From Acidobacteriota bacterium (GTDB lineage: Bacteria; Acidobacteriota; Terriglobia; Bryobacterales; Bryobacteraceae), in contig JACPNQ010000034.1 of assembly GCA_016185425.1 (NCBI GenBank), positions 248,001-312,000 on the forward strand: a stretch of DNA of 64,000 nucleotides. The letters are read 5' to 3'. Made by a program: the position numbers and the translations under genes. Shown piece by piece: positions 39,711 through 47,286 of this stretch. The notes below the pieces were generated by a model. It made no database searches and was not told the DNA's origin. It worked only from the letters and a program-made list of their open reading frames with translations. The stretch's first letter is position 1; each line of letters begins with the position of its first letter.

Positions 39711-40910
39711 TTAGGATTGTAGCCGGACGAGGAGGGCGGCGAGTTGGGCTGCCGAGCCGGCAAAAGGATGCTGCCGCGCGTAGGCCTGAGCGGCGCGGCC
39801 TTGCGCGGAGAGATCCGATTGGCTGAGCCGGCGGAGTTCTTGCAGGAAAGTTTGTTGCGAGGCGATTGCACCGAAGCCTGGCTGCATGACGGCGCGAGCA
39901 CCGGCGTGGTCGAGCGTCAGCGCAGGGAGGCCGTATTGGAACGCTTCCATGAGCGTGAGGCCGTAAGATTCGTGTTTCGACGGGAAGACATACAGGTCAG
40001 CGGCGGAGAAATACTGTTGTTTCTGTGCGCCGTGAACGTGACCGGGGAATTCGACCTTCACCTTGCGAAGTTTCGCCGCTTTTGTCCGCAGGAAGGCTTC
40101 GTGCTTCTTCCCATGCATGTACGCGGCACCGCCACATATCACGGTATACACTGGGCGCCGCGGAAAATCGAGTTGCCGCTCCCAGTCCGCCAGCACGTCG
40201 AAAAGGAGCTGCTGATTCTTCTCCGGTGACAGGCGGCTGAGCGTGAGTAGAACGAGCGCGTCCGCGGGGATCCCCAACGCGGCACGCGCCTCCGCCTTGC
40301 CGGCGGGTGGCAGTGAGGGCGGTGCGCCCCAGGGGAGAACGTGAATCTTCGCCGGATCTGTGTCCGGATAACAGCGGAGGATGATCTCCTTCATTTGCGG
40401 CGAAGGCACGGCATGCGCCGCGCTGAAGTGCACGCAGTCCGATTGTTTCTGAAAAATGAGTTGCAAAACATCCGGATACAGCCAGCCGATTCGCCGGTGA
40501 ACCTTCGCGAGGGTCTGCGGGCTGACAATACTTTTGCAATAGATCGCGGCGATGTAGGCGACGACGTCAACATGCCAGATCGTGAGGAGGCGGTACCCGT
40601 CATTGTAGAGGGAGTGAAAGTCGGGACCCTCCGCAATGTCGTTGACAAGGACAGAACAGTTTTTCGGGCTGTGCCGGCGAATTGCGGTTGTCGATGCGGT
40701 CTCGAACTGGCGCGAAAAGCGTGCGTACGACGTTGTGTCGAAGCCAATGATGTCGTGCCCGGTCACTGATTCCGGCGTGCATAGCGATAAGTCGAACGGC
40801 GTCGTTTTTGCCCACTCGGCCGTCAGCATGTCGAATACGGCCGCCCCGCCGCCGAGCGGCGCGTGCTCCCCCGCGAAGCCGCCGTGAGCGGCGGTATAGA
40901 GGACTTTCAC
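39711..40910 (-). CDS. Family 4 glycosyltransferase
   Basis: This 399-residue GT-B enzyme has an N-terminus VKVLYTAAHGGFAGEHAPLGGGA typical of GT4 acceptor domains. A donor domain has LTLSRLSPEKN near 215 and the E-x7-E motif within SKHESYGLTLMEAFQYGLP near 320. The start is the GTG at 40910, chosen because it forms GTGA with the stop of the cupin gene; the open frame from 40970 adds 20 residues that look unstructured. It does not closely resemble the other GT4 at 2936. No polysaccharide-export genes lie nearby. Confidence 0.85.
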   Translation of the reverse strand: MKVLYTAAHGGFAGEHAPLGGGAAVFDMLTAEWAKTTPFDLSLCTPESVTGHDIIGFDTTSYARFSRQFETASTTAIRRHSPKNCSVLVNDIAEGPDFHSLYNDGYRLLTIWHVDVVAYIAAIYCKSIVSPQTLAKVHRRIGWLYPDVLQLIFQKQSDCVHFSAAHAVPSPQMKEIILRCYPDTDPAKIHVLPWGAPPSLPPAGKAEARAALGIPADALVLLTLSRLSPEKNQQLLFDVLADWERQLDFPRRPVYTVICGGAAYMHGKKHEAFLRTKAAKLRKVKVEFPGHVHGAQKQQYFSAADLYVFPSKHESYGLTLMEAFQYGLPALTLDHAGARAVMQPGFGAIASQQTFLQELRRLSQSDLSAQGRAAQAYARQHPFAGSAAQLAALLVRLQS

Positions 40911-41389
40911 CGGACGAATTGGTCCACAAAACTCTCGCCGAGGCCCACCTCGATGTAATGTTTGCGGCACATATCGATTTTGGTGAAGACGTCTTCAAAA
41001 CCAGTGTGCCGGCCCTCCGCATCCACGTAGTACATGCAGCCGGATATGTGGAAGAAGGTGATCATCTCGTCGGCGGATTCCACGGTGAGAGTATGAGTCT
41101 CTCCGGGCGGCTCGAACACATAGTCGCCGGCCCGTGCCACCCAGTCATGCTCCAGGTAGCGCCACGAGCCCTTGATCACATAGCCGTGGACGGGCGCGGG
41201 GTGGCGATGACGGCTAAGGATACCGGCCTTCCGCACGCGCAGCAGGTTGCACCACTGGCCCTGCAGCGTATTCAGCATGAGCGGGCGGAACCAAACGTCA
41301 GGCGCTTGCGGCACCCATACGCGTTCATCGCCGGGCACGGCCGTGGCGACAATCTGATCGGGTGAAAGAGGATGAGTGGATTGGGACAT
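40907..41389 (-). CDS. Cupin-domain dioxygenase-like protein (2,4'-dihydroxyacetophenone dioxygenase family)
   Basis: This 160-residue single cupin has metal-ligand candidates His61, His63 and His68 in SRHRHPAPVHGYVIKG and His99 in PPGETHTL, with YLEHDWVARAGDYVFEP between them. The arrangement resembles the 2,4'-dihydroxyacetophenone dioxygenase family, iron enzymes that cleave an aliphatic C-C bond. Many family members have no known substrate. The ATG at 41389 is preferred over 41464, which would begin inside the SDR gene. It is 5 bp after the SDR stop and overlaps the glycosyltransferase start by 4 bp. Confidence 0.8.
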   Translation of the reverse strand: MSQSTHPLSPDQIVATAVPGDERVWVPQAPDVWFRPLMLNTLQGQWCNLLRVRKAGILSRHRHPAPVHGYVIKGSWRYLEHDWVARAGDYVFEPPGETHTLTVESADEMITFFHISGCMYYVDAEGRHTGFEDVFTKIDMCRKHYIEVGLGESFVDQFVR

Positions 41390-41394
41390 GATGC

Positions 41395-42099
41395 CTACAC
41401 AGCGAGGTAGCCGCCATCGACTGGAAGAATCGCGCCGTTGATGAATGAGGCGGCGCCGGAACACAAGAATAGCACCGGCGGCGCCACCTCTTCCGGCAAT
41501 CCCCAGCGCTTCATCGGGCAGCGCTCCAGGATTGGCGCGGCGCGTACGGGATCATCCTGCAGGGGCTGCGTCAGCGGGGTGGCGATCCATCCGGGCGCCA
41601 CGGCGTTGACGCGGATTCCGTCGGGTGCCCAGGCGACGGCCAGAGACTTCGTCAACTGACCGATTGCGCCTTTCGACGCCGTATAGGCGGGAACGCGGGG
41701 TCCGCCGAAGTAGGTCCACATGGAGGCGATGTTGACGATAGCTCCTTTTGACTCCGCGAGCTTGGGACGCGCTTCGGTACACAACCGCATCGCGCCTGTG
41801 AGATTCACGTCCATTACGTGTTGAAAGACTTCGACGCGAAATTCGTCGTCACGCCGCAGGATGCCGGCTGCGTTAACGAGGAAATCGATACGGGGAATAG
41901 AGGCGACCAACTCGCGGCACGCCGCCGAATCAGTGACATCGAGGGAAGAGAAGCGCATGCGCTCCTCCGCGGATGGCACCGCCCCCAGCCCCACGGCGTG
42001 CACGGACGCACCCGCCGCCGCGAACGCCCGCGCGATGGCGAGCCCAATACCGGAGGTGCCGCCTGAGACGAGTGCCGTTTGGCCAGGGAATGAGAACAT
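41395..42099 (-). CDS. Short-chain dehydrogenase/reductase
   Basis: This 234-residue classical SDR has the cofactor motif Gly13-Gly-Thr-Ser-Gly-Ile-Gly19, NAAG at 77-80 and catalytic residues Asn99, Ser126, Tyr139 and Lys143 (YTASK). PGWIATPLTQPL and the C-terminal INGAILPVDGGY are typical. The substrate is unknown. The ATG at 42099 starts just before the first strand; the upstream codons to 42135 overlap pdxH's promoter region. It is the first gene of the seven-gene leftward row and is divergent from pdxH with 25 bp between the starts. Confidence 0.92.
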   Translation of the reverse strand: MFSFPGQTALVSGGTSGIGLAIARAFAAAGASVHAVGLGAVPSAEERMRFSSLDVTDSAACRELVASIPRIDFLVNAAGILRRDDEFRVEVFQHVMDVNLTGAMRLCTEARPKLAESKGAIVNIASMWTYFGGPRVPAYTASKGAIGQLTKSLAVAWAPDGIRVNAVAPGWIATPLTQPLQDDPVRAAPILERCPMKRWGLPEEVAPPVLFLCSGAASFINGAILPVDGGYLAV

Positions 42100-42124
42100 G
42101 CAATAACAGAGTAGAACGACAGGA

Positions 42125-42763
42125 ATGGATGACAAAATCGCGCAGGTCCGGCGCAGCTATTTGTCTAGCGAACTGACCGAAGAGAACGTAGGGAACGATC
42201 CGATCGCGAAATTCGCGGAGTGGATGAACACGGCGGTTGAAGCGGGCATCGATGAGCCGAACGGCATGGCGCTGGCGACGGCGTCTGCTGACGGTGTGCC
42301 GGCCGTGCGCATCGTGCTGTTGCGCGGCTTCGATGAGCGCGGCTTTGTTTTCTATACGAACTATGAGTCCGCGAAGGGGCAGGACCTGTTGGCAAATCCG
42401 CGGGCAGCGGCGACATTCTGGTGGCAACCGCTGGAGCGGCAGGTGCGGATTAGCGGCCGTGTGGAGAAGGTAGACCGGGAGGAGAGCGAAGCCTACTTCC
42501 AGCAACGGCCTCGCGGGCATCAGGTCTCGGCGTGGGCGTCGCCGCAGAGCCGCATTGTCAAGAGCCGGGAGGAGTTGCAGGAGCGGACGAATGACGTCGA
42601 GGCACTGTTTCCCGGAGAGGTGCCGTTGCCGGATTTTTGGGGTGGCTATCGCATCTTACCGGAGCATGTCGAGTTTTGGCAGGGGCGTGATAATCGGCTG
42701 CATGACCGGTTTGCTTTTGAGAAGCACCAGGGCGAATGGACCCGCGCCCGATTAGCTCCGTAG
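42125..42763 (+). CDS. pdxH: Pyridoxine/pyridoxamine 5'-phosphate oxidase
   Basis: This 212-residue FMN enzyme oxidises pyridoxine- or pyridoxamine-5'-phosphate to pyridoxal phosphate. It carries the family features AMALATASADGVPAVRIVLLRG, YTNYESAKGQDLLANPRAAATFWW, the RQVRISGRVEKV strand and the C-terminal signature region beginning FWQGRDNRLHDR. The start follows AGGA closely. It has no metabolic link to the neighbours, although PLP is needed by several enzymes in the window (glyA, DegT aminotransferase). Confidence 0.95.
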   Translation: MDDKIAQVRRSYLSSELTEENVGNDPIAKFAEWMNTAVEAGIDEPNGMALATASADGVPAVRIVLLRGFDERGFVFYTNYESAKGQDLLANPRAAATFWWQPLERQVRISGRVEKVDREESEAYFQQRPRGHQVSAWASPQSRIVKSREELQERTNDVEALFPGEVPLPDFWGGYRILPEHVEFWQGRDNRLHDRFAFEKHQGEWTRARLAP

Positions 42764-42795
42764 ACAACGAGAATTGCCACAAAACGAGTTATTCC

Positions 42796-45378
42796 TCAGT
42801 CATAACGAAGCGCATGCGCGGGTTCGACTTTGCGCGCGCGCCGGGCGGGCAGCCAACATGCAAACATCGCCGTTAGCGCGAGGATTACCGTGACGCCCGC
42901 AAATACGGCAGGTTCTAACGGCCGTACCTGGAATAACAGCGTCTCCATAAATCTGGTGAGGCCGGCGGCGGCTGTGAGGCCAATCACCGCTCCAATTAAC
43001 GTCAGCCGCACACCACTATTCATCACCAACGAGACCAACTGACGCGGCGTCGCCCCTAGCGCGAGCCGGACACCGAACTCCTGCCGGCGTTGCGCCACGG
43101 CATAGGACAGAACACCGTAGATGCCAAGGCAGGCGAGGAACAAGGCGGTAAGAGCGAAAGCAACGGTGATTGTTGCTTGGATGCGCTGCTGCGCGGACTC
43201 TGACGCCAGGACCTCGTTTACAGGTTTCAGCTTCGCCACGCTTTGGTTGGGATTGACCTCATGAATGATGCGGCGCACAGCGGCCGCCATTGCCGCGGGA
43301 TCGCCGGACGTGCGGGCGACCAGGTAATTGGGTGAGGAGAAGGTGGCTGCGGGATGCTGCGACTCCGGGAGGTAGGTAATTACAGGTGGCTTCGATGCCA
43401 ATCCAAGTTCGTAGACATCGCCAACGACACCGACTACGGTAATCCACGGATTCCCGCTCTGTGGATCGCCCCGGTGAATACGTTTGCCGAGAGGACTTTC
43501 GCCGGGCCAGACTTGCCGCGCGAAGGACTGGTTCACCACGGTCACCATCTCCGACCGTGCGTTATCGTCCGCGGTTAGCAGCCGCCCCTCGAGCAGCGGA
43601 ATCTTCATTGTCCGGAAGTACTCCGGGGTTACCTGCCGCATCATTGCCGAGGAAATTCCCGGCTGAAATGGTTTGTCGGCCGCGGTGTACGCGGAGAATC
43701 CGCCCTTCCATATTGTGGGAACGGCCGAAGTGAATGCCGCGCCGGTGATACCCGGCAACGCTGCCAGCCGCTCCGTAACTTCGGTGTAGAAGAGGGTGCG
43801 TTTCGCGGGGTCGCGGTAGAACTCCCTTGGCAGCACTGTCTGCGCCGAAATTAAATGTTCCGGCTGAAATCCGGGGTTTACTCCGTTTAGATTCTGAAAG
43901 GTCCGAAAGAGCAGCGCGGCGCCGGTCAACAGGAGAATCGCCAATGCGATTTCCCCGGCGATCAGTCCGCTGCGCATCGTCTCATGGTGCCGTCCGCCGA
44001 TCGCCCGCGTAGTTAACGACCCCGCAGCACGAAACGACGGCATCATCCCGCTGGCCAACGTACAAAAAAGTGCAAGTGCGAACTGGATCGCCACCACGCT
44101 CCAATCCAACTGGAGCCTGGTGAACGCCAGCATTCCGGGCGGCACCAACGGCTGTAATATCCGGAACACTGCCGCCGCAACGGCCAGGCTCGCCACTCCC
44201 GCCGTTAAGGCAAGAACCAGCGACTCGGTCAGCAACTGACGAACCAGGCGTCCGCTGCTTGCGCCCAATGCCGTTCGGACCGATAACTCCGCCCCGCGCG
44301 CCACAGCCCGTGTCAACAACAGACTGGCGACATTCGAACAGGCGATCAAGAGCAATCCAAATACCGCGGCGAGCAGGAAATAGAGGCTCGTGCTGCTCTC
44401 CTCCGTCAGGCGGTCATGCAGATCCACTGCCTGGAGTTTCATGACTGAGCATTCACGAGGATAGTCTTTGCGATAGCGGGCGGCTAACGCATCCAACTCC
44501 GCCTGCACCGCCTCCACCGATACAGCGGGAGCCCGGCGTCCGGTCACATAGACATACCGGCTGCCGCGACTCGCCCAGCGCTCCGGTGAGAGGGCGAACG
44601 GCGTCCACAGCTCACCGCGATCCAGATGGTAGCGGAAGTTCGGCGGCAGGACGCCGATCACCGTGTAGAGCGCTTCGCTCAAGTGGATTGTCTGGTTCAG
44701 GATTCTCGTATCGCCGCCGAACCGCCGCTGCCAGAGCTCGTAACTCAGAATCACGACTCCGTCTTTGCCCGGTTCATCCTCCCCTTCGCGGAAGAATCGT
44801 CCGAGGAAGGGTTGCACGCCCACGGTATCGAAGAAATTGGCGCTAGCCAATACGGCGTCCAGGCGCTCCGGTTCGCCGTCGCCGGAGAGATTCATTTCAT
44901 TTGGCTGATAGACGGCCAGTCCGCGCAGCGATTTCATCTCGTTGCGCAGGGCTCGATATGTCGCCGGTGAGGTGTCCCCGCGCACGCGATCCCGGCTCAA
45001 CGTGCCCTCAAAAATGAGCGTTAACTCGTCCGCATTCCGATAAGGCAACGGCCGGAACAGGATTGCTTCGGCAAGGGAAACGATCGCCGTGCCTCCTCCA
45101 ATCGCGACGGCCAGAGTACCGATGGCGATCGCGGCGAATAAGGGGCTCTTCCGAAACCCACGCAGCGTGTAGCGAACGTCCACGGCAATGGACTCGACCA
45201 GCGGCCATCCCCAGACATCGCGGCTTCGCTCCCGCAATAGCGTCACGTTGCCAAAAGACTTCGCTCCGCTCCCTGCGCTCTCCAAATGAAAGCGCATCTC
45301 CTCGTCCAGTTCCCTTTCGTACCGGTCCTGGTTCCGCCAATAGTCCAGCCGGCGCCTCCATTCCGCGAGTAAACCCAT
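42796..45378 (-). CDS. ADOP-type MacB-like permease (second copy)
   Basis: This 860-residue membrane protein has the same plan as the permease at 16359: a prefix domain (YERELDEEMRFHLES), a first MacB-core/FtsX unit starting near residue 70 (FRKSPLFAAIAIGTLAVAIGGGTAIVSL), and a second unit ending with AQRRQEFGVRLALGATPRQLVSLVM and CWLPARRARKVEPAHALRYD. It has no adjacent ATPase gene. It is 1 bp downstream of padR. Its sequence differs widely from the first copy outside the motifs, so the copies are old paralogues. Confidence 0.92.
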   Translation of the reverse strand: MGLLAEWRRRLDYWRNQDRYERELDEEMRFHLESAGSGAKSFGNVTLLRERSRDVWGWPLVESIAVDVRYTLRGFRKSPLFAAIAIGTLAVAIGGGTAIVSLAEAILFRPLPYRNADELTLIFEGTLSRDRVRGDTSPATYRALRNEMKSLRGLAVYQPNEMNLSGDGEPERLDAVLASANFFDTVGVQPFLGRFFREGEDEPGKDGVVILSYELWQRRFGGDTRILNQTIHLSEALYTVIGVLPPNFRYHLDRGELWTPFALSPERWASRGSRYVYVTGRRAPAVSVEAVQAELDALAARYRKDYPRECSVMKLQAVDLHDRLTEESSTSLYFLLAAVFGLLLIACSNVASLLLTRAVARGAELSVRTALGASSGRLVRQLLTESLVLALTAGVASLAVAAAVFRILQPLVPPGMLAFTRLQLDWSVVAIQFALALFCTLASGMMPSFRAAGSLTTRAIGGRHHETMRSGLIAGEIALAILLLTGAALLFRTFQNLNGVNPGFQPEHLISAQTVLPREFYRDPAKRTLFYTEVTERLAALPGITGAAFTSAVPTIWKGGFSAYTAADKPFQPGISSAMMRQVTPEYFRTMKIPLLEGRLLTADDNARSEMVTVVNQSFARQVWPGESPLGKRIHRGDPQSGNPWITVVGVVGDVYELGLASKPPVITYLPESQHPAATFSSPNYLVARTSGDPAAMAAAVRRIIHEVNPNQSVAKLKPVNEVLASESAQQRIQATITVAFALTALFLACLGIYGVLSYAVAQRRQEFGVRLALGATPRQLVSLVMNSGVRLTLIGAVIGLTAAAGLTRFMETLLFQVRPLEPAVFAGVTVILALTAMFACWLPARRARKVEPAHALRYD

Positions 45379-45379
45379 A

Positions 45380-45718
45380 TCAGGCCTCCACAGGATGAAT
45401 GATCTGAGAGATCGCTCGATTGACCTTGTCGAACGAGCTCACTTCCGCTTTCAGCGCCTTTTTTCCGTCGGGCGTGAGCGTGTAATAGCGGGCTCGCCGG
45501 TTGTTCTCCGTCTGGCGCCAATCGGCCGCGACCCACCCTTTCAGCAGCAGCCGCTGGAGCGCGGGGTATAGCGACCCTTCTTCCACCTCCAACACGCCCT
45601 CCGAGGTCTGCTGGAGGAACTGCGCGATGCCATAGCCATGCATAGGCCCCAGGCGCGCAAGGGTCTTCAATATGAGCATGTGCAGCGTGCCGGGCGGGAT
45701 GTTCGGAGCCTCTGCCAT
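45380..45718 (-). CDS. PadR-family transcriptional regulator (second copy)
   Basis: This 112-residue winged-helix protein has PPGTLHMLILKTLARL, HGYGIAQFLQQTSEG, EGSLYPALQRLLLKGWV and the wing ARYYTLTPDGKKALKAE. It pairs with the downstream permease, as at 18974. An 8-bp inverted repeat straddling its ATG and -10 region (45717-45743) is a strong candidate for autoregulation. Confidence 0.93.
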   Translation of the reverse strand: MAEAPNIPPGTLHMLILKTLARLGPMHGYGIAQFLQQTSEGVLEVEEGSLYPALQRLLLKGWVAADWRQTENNRRARYYTLTPDGKKALKAEVSSFDKVNRAISQIIHPVEA

Positions 45719-45743
45719 AGTCTATCTACCCTAGTTAGACTAT
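45717..45743. promoter_or_regulatory. Palindromic operator over the padR start
   Basis: ATAGTCTA (45717-45724) and TAGACTAT (45736-45743) are perfect inverted arms separated by 11 bp. The site covers the padR start codon and the TATAGT -10 hexamer read leftward (45744-45739), so a bound dimer would block both polymerase and ribosome. Confidence 0.7.
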
Positions 45744-45765
45744 ACAAGCAGAGTTCCGTTTGCAA
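45739..45765 (-). promoter_or_regulatory. Promoter of the padR-permease pair 2
   Basis: Leftward TTGCAA (45765-45760) and TATAGT (45744-45739) with a 15-bp spacer, shorter than ideal. The -10 element is embedded in the palindromic operator. Confidence 0.4.
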
Positions 45766-46494
45766 CTATCTTGTGGTCAGGATCGCCTTTTTTGTGGCTT
45801 CCATCAGCGCTTCCAGCGATTCCCGTGGCAAGTCCCGCACAATCGGCTTCACCACCCAGCCCAGTCCGGTGGGTACGTCGCGGGTAAGGCTAACGGAACG
45901 CACTTCCATCCAAAGGCCTTGCGGCGTCTCCTCCAGCGTCCAATATGTTTGCAGCCGCCAGAGGAAACCGTGGTCGTGCCCGGCCGGGAGGCGGTGTTCC
46001 TTCTTCGTACCGGCGTCGCTGACTTCCACGATCTCGGTGGCAATGGACCGGCTTGCATAGCGATTCGCCGGCGATGGCAGCACATCCACCAGGTAACGCG
46101 CCTCGAGATTCACTTCGAGCACCTTTTTCTTTTTCAGCCGATGGAATCCGATCAGGCGCGACCCTTCGCGTTTCTCCACGCGTCCCTCCACGACCTCCGG
46201 ATAGATCGACGAGTGGCGTGCGAAGTCTTCCAGAACGTGCACCGCCTGCGCCTTTTTTACTCCTGGCACGAACGCTACCGCGGACCAGTCATGAACCAGG
46301 CCGTGGCTCACTTCCTTCCCTGAATCGTTGCGAAAAATGCCCGCTGCCTGGCCGGCCAGTGACCCCGCGCGCGTGGCCCGCGCTGTCATCTCCGCGTCAA
46401 CACCCGTCAAATACCCGTCAAAGGCTCGTAGCGTTTTCGGCTCGAGTGTGGCCATGAACTGCGCGGCCACAAACACCGCCCCAAGAAAATGCAT
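45766..46494 (-). CDS. Exported protein of unknown function
   Basis: This 242-residue protein has a short hydrophobic leader (MHFLGAVFVAAQFMA). I do not recognise a named family with confidence. The body alternates beta strands and helices (GVKKAQAVHVLEDFARHSSIYPEVVEGRV, RLIGFHRLKKKKVLEVNLEARY, LWRLQTYWTLEETPQGLWMEVRSVSLTRDVPTGLGWVVKP), which resembles SRPBCC/START-like lipid-binding folds. It is divergent from the TauE/SafE gene and lies 47 bp downstream of the padR promoter on the other side. Confidence 0.6.
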   Translation of the reverse strand: MHFLGAVFVAAQFMATLEPKTLRAFDGYLTGVDAEMTARATRAGSLAGQAAGIFRNDSGKEVSHGLVHDWSAVAFVPGVKKAQAVHVLEDFARHSSIYPEVVEGRVEKREGSRLIGFHRLKKKKVLEVNLEARYLVDVLPSPANRYASRSIATEIVEVSDAGTKKEHRLPAGHDHGFLWRLQTYWTLEETPQGLWMEVRSVSLTRDVPTGLGWVVKPIVRDLPRESLEALMEATKKAILTTR

Positions 46495-46532
46495 CCTTGC
46501 ATGATAGACTCACCACTTCGCTATTTGGTTGC

Positions 46533-47273
46533 ATGCCAGATTTCTCCGTCTATAAATGGCTGCTCGGCGCGTTCTGTGCCTTTAGCGTCGGAGTCGCCAA
46601 AACGGGCGTGCCGGGGCTGGGGATATTAGCGGCGCCGGCGTTCGTACTGCTCGTTGGCGACGCTCGTTTCTCGGCTGCGTGGCTTCTTCCGCTCCTGATC
46701 TGCGCCGATTGCTTCGCCGTCGTCTATTACCGGCGTCACGCGGCGGCTGGCGCGCTCTTTTCTCTGCTCCCCTGGGTGATGCTGGGAATGGCGGCCGGCG
46801 CCGTTATGCTTGGGTACCCGGACCGGCTGATTCGACCGGTAGTCGGCACGATCTCGCTCGTCATGCTTATCCTCTTCCTGTGGCGTCAGCGCAAAACCAC
46901 TGCTCTTCCTCCATCGGACTGGAAGCATGCGGGGTTTTACGGCACGTCGGCGGGTTTTGCGACGATGGTTGCGAACGCGGCCGGACCGGCGATGAACATG
47001 TACCTGCTCAGCAAACAACTGCCCCGTGAGGAGTTTGTCGCGACCGGGGCCTGGTTCTTCTTCATCGTCAATCTCAGCAAGGTTCCGGTATATACGAAAC
47101 TGGGGCTGTTCAGCTCGCAATCCCTTCTATTCAATCTGGCGCTATCTCCGTTTGTCATCGCCGGGGCGCTTACAGGCCGCAAGCTTCTGCTGCTAATGCC
47201 GGAGAAGATTTTTGTGAATAGTGTTGTTGCCCTGGCCTTCCTCGCAACAATGCTTCTCTTTCTGCCGAAGTAG
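46533..47273 (+). CDS. TauE/SafE-family membrane transporter
   Basis: This 246-residue membrane protein has about eight helices. It shows the internal duplication of the family: FSVGVAKTGVPGLGILAAP near residue 20 and GTSAGFATMVANAAGPAMNMYLLS near 140. Such proteins export or import sulfonates, sulfite or related anions. A link with the sulfatase at 47287 (13 bp away, convergent), which would release sulfate, is tempting but only inferred. The open frame begins with a TTG at 46497; the ATG at 46533 gives a normal N-terminus and leaves room for a divergent promoter. Confidence 0.85.
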   Translation: MPDFSVYKWLLGAFCAFSVGVAKTGVPGLGILAAPAFVLLVGDARFSAAWLLPLLICADCFAVVYYRRHAAAGALFSLLPWVMLGMAAGAVMLGYPDRLIRPVVGTISLVMLILFLWRQRKTTALPPSDWKHAGFYGTSAGFATMVANAAGPAMNMYLLSKQLPREEFVATGAWFFFIVNLSKVPVYTKLGLFSSQSLLFNLALSPFVIAGALTGRKLLLLMPEKIFVNSVVALAFLATMLLFLPK

Positions 47274-47286
47274 ATAGATTTTGCCA

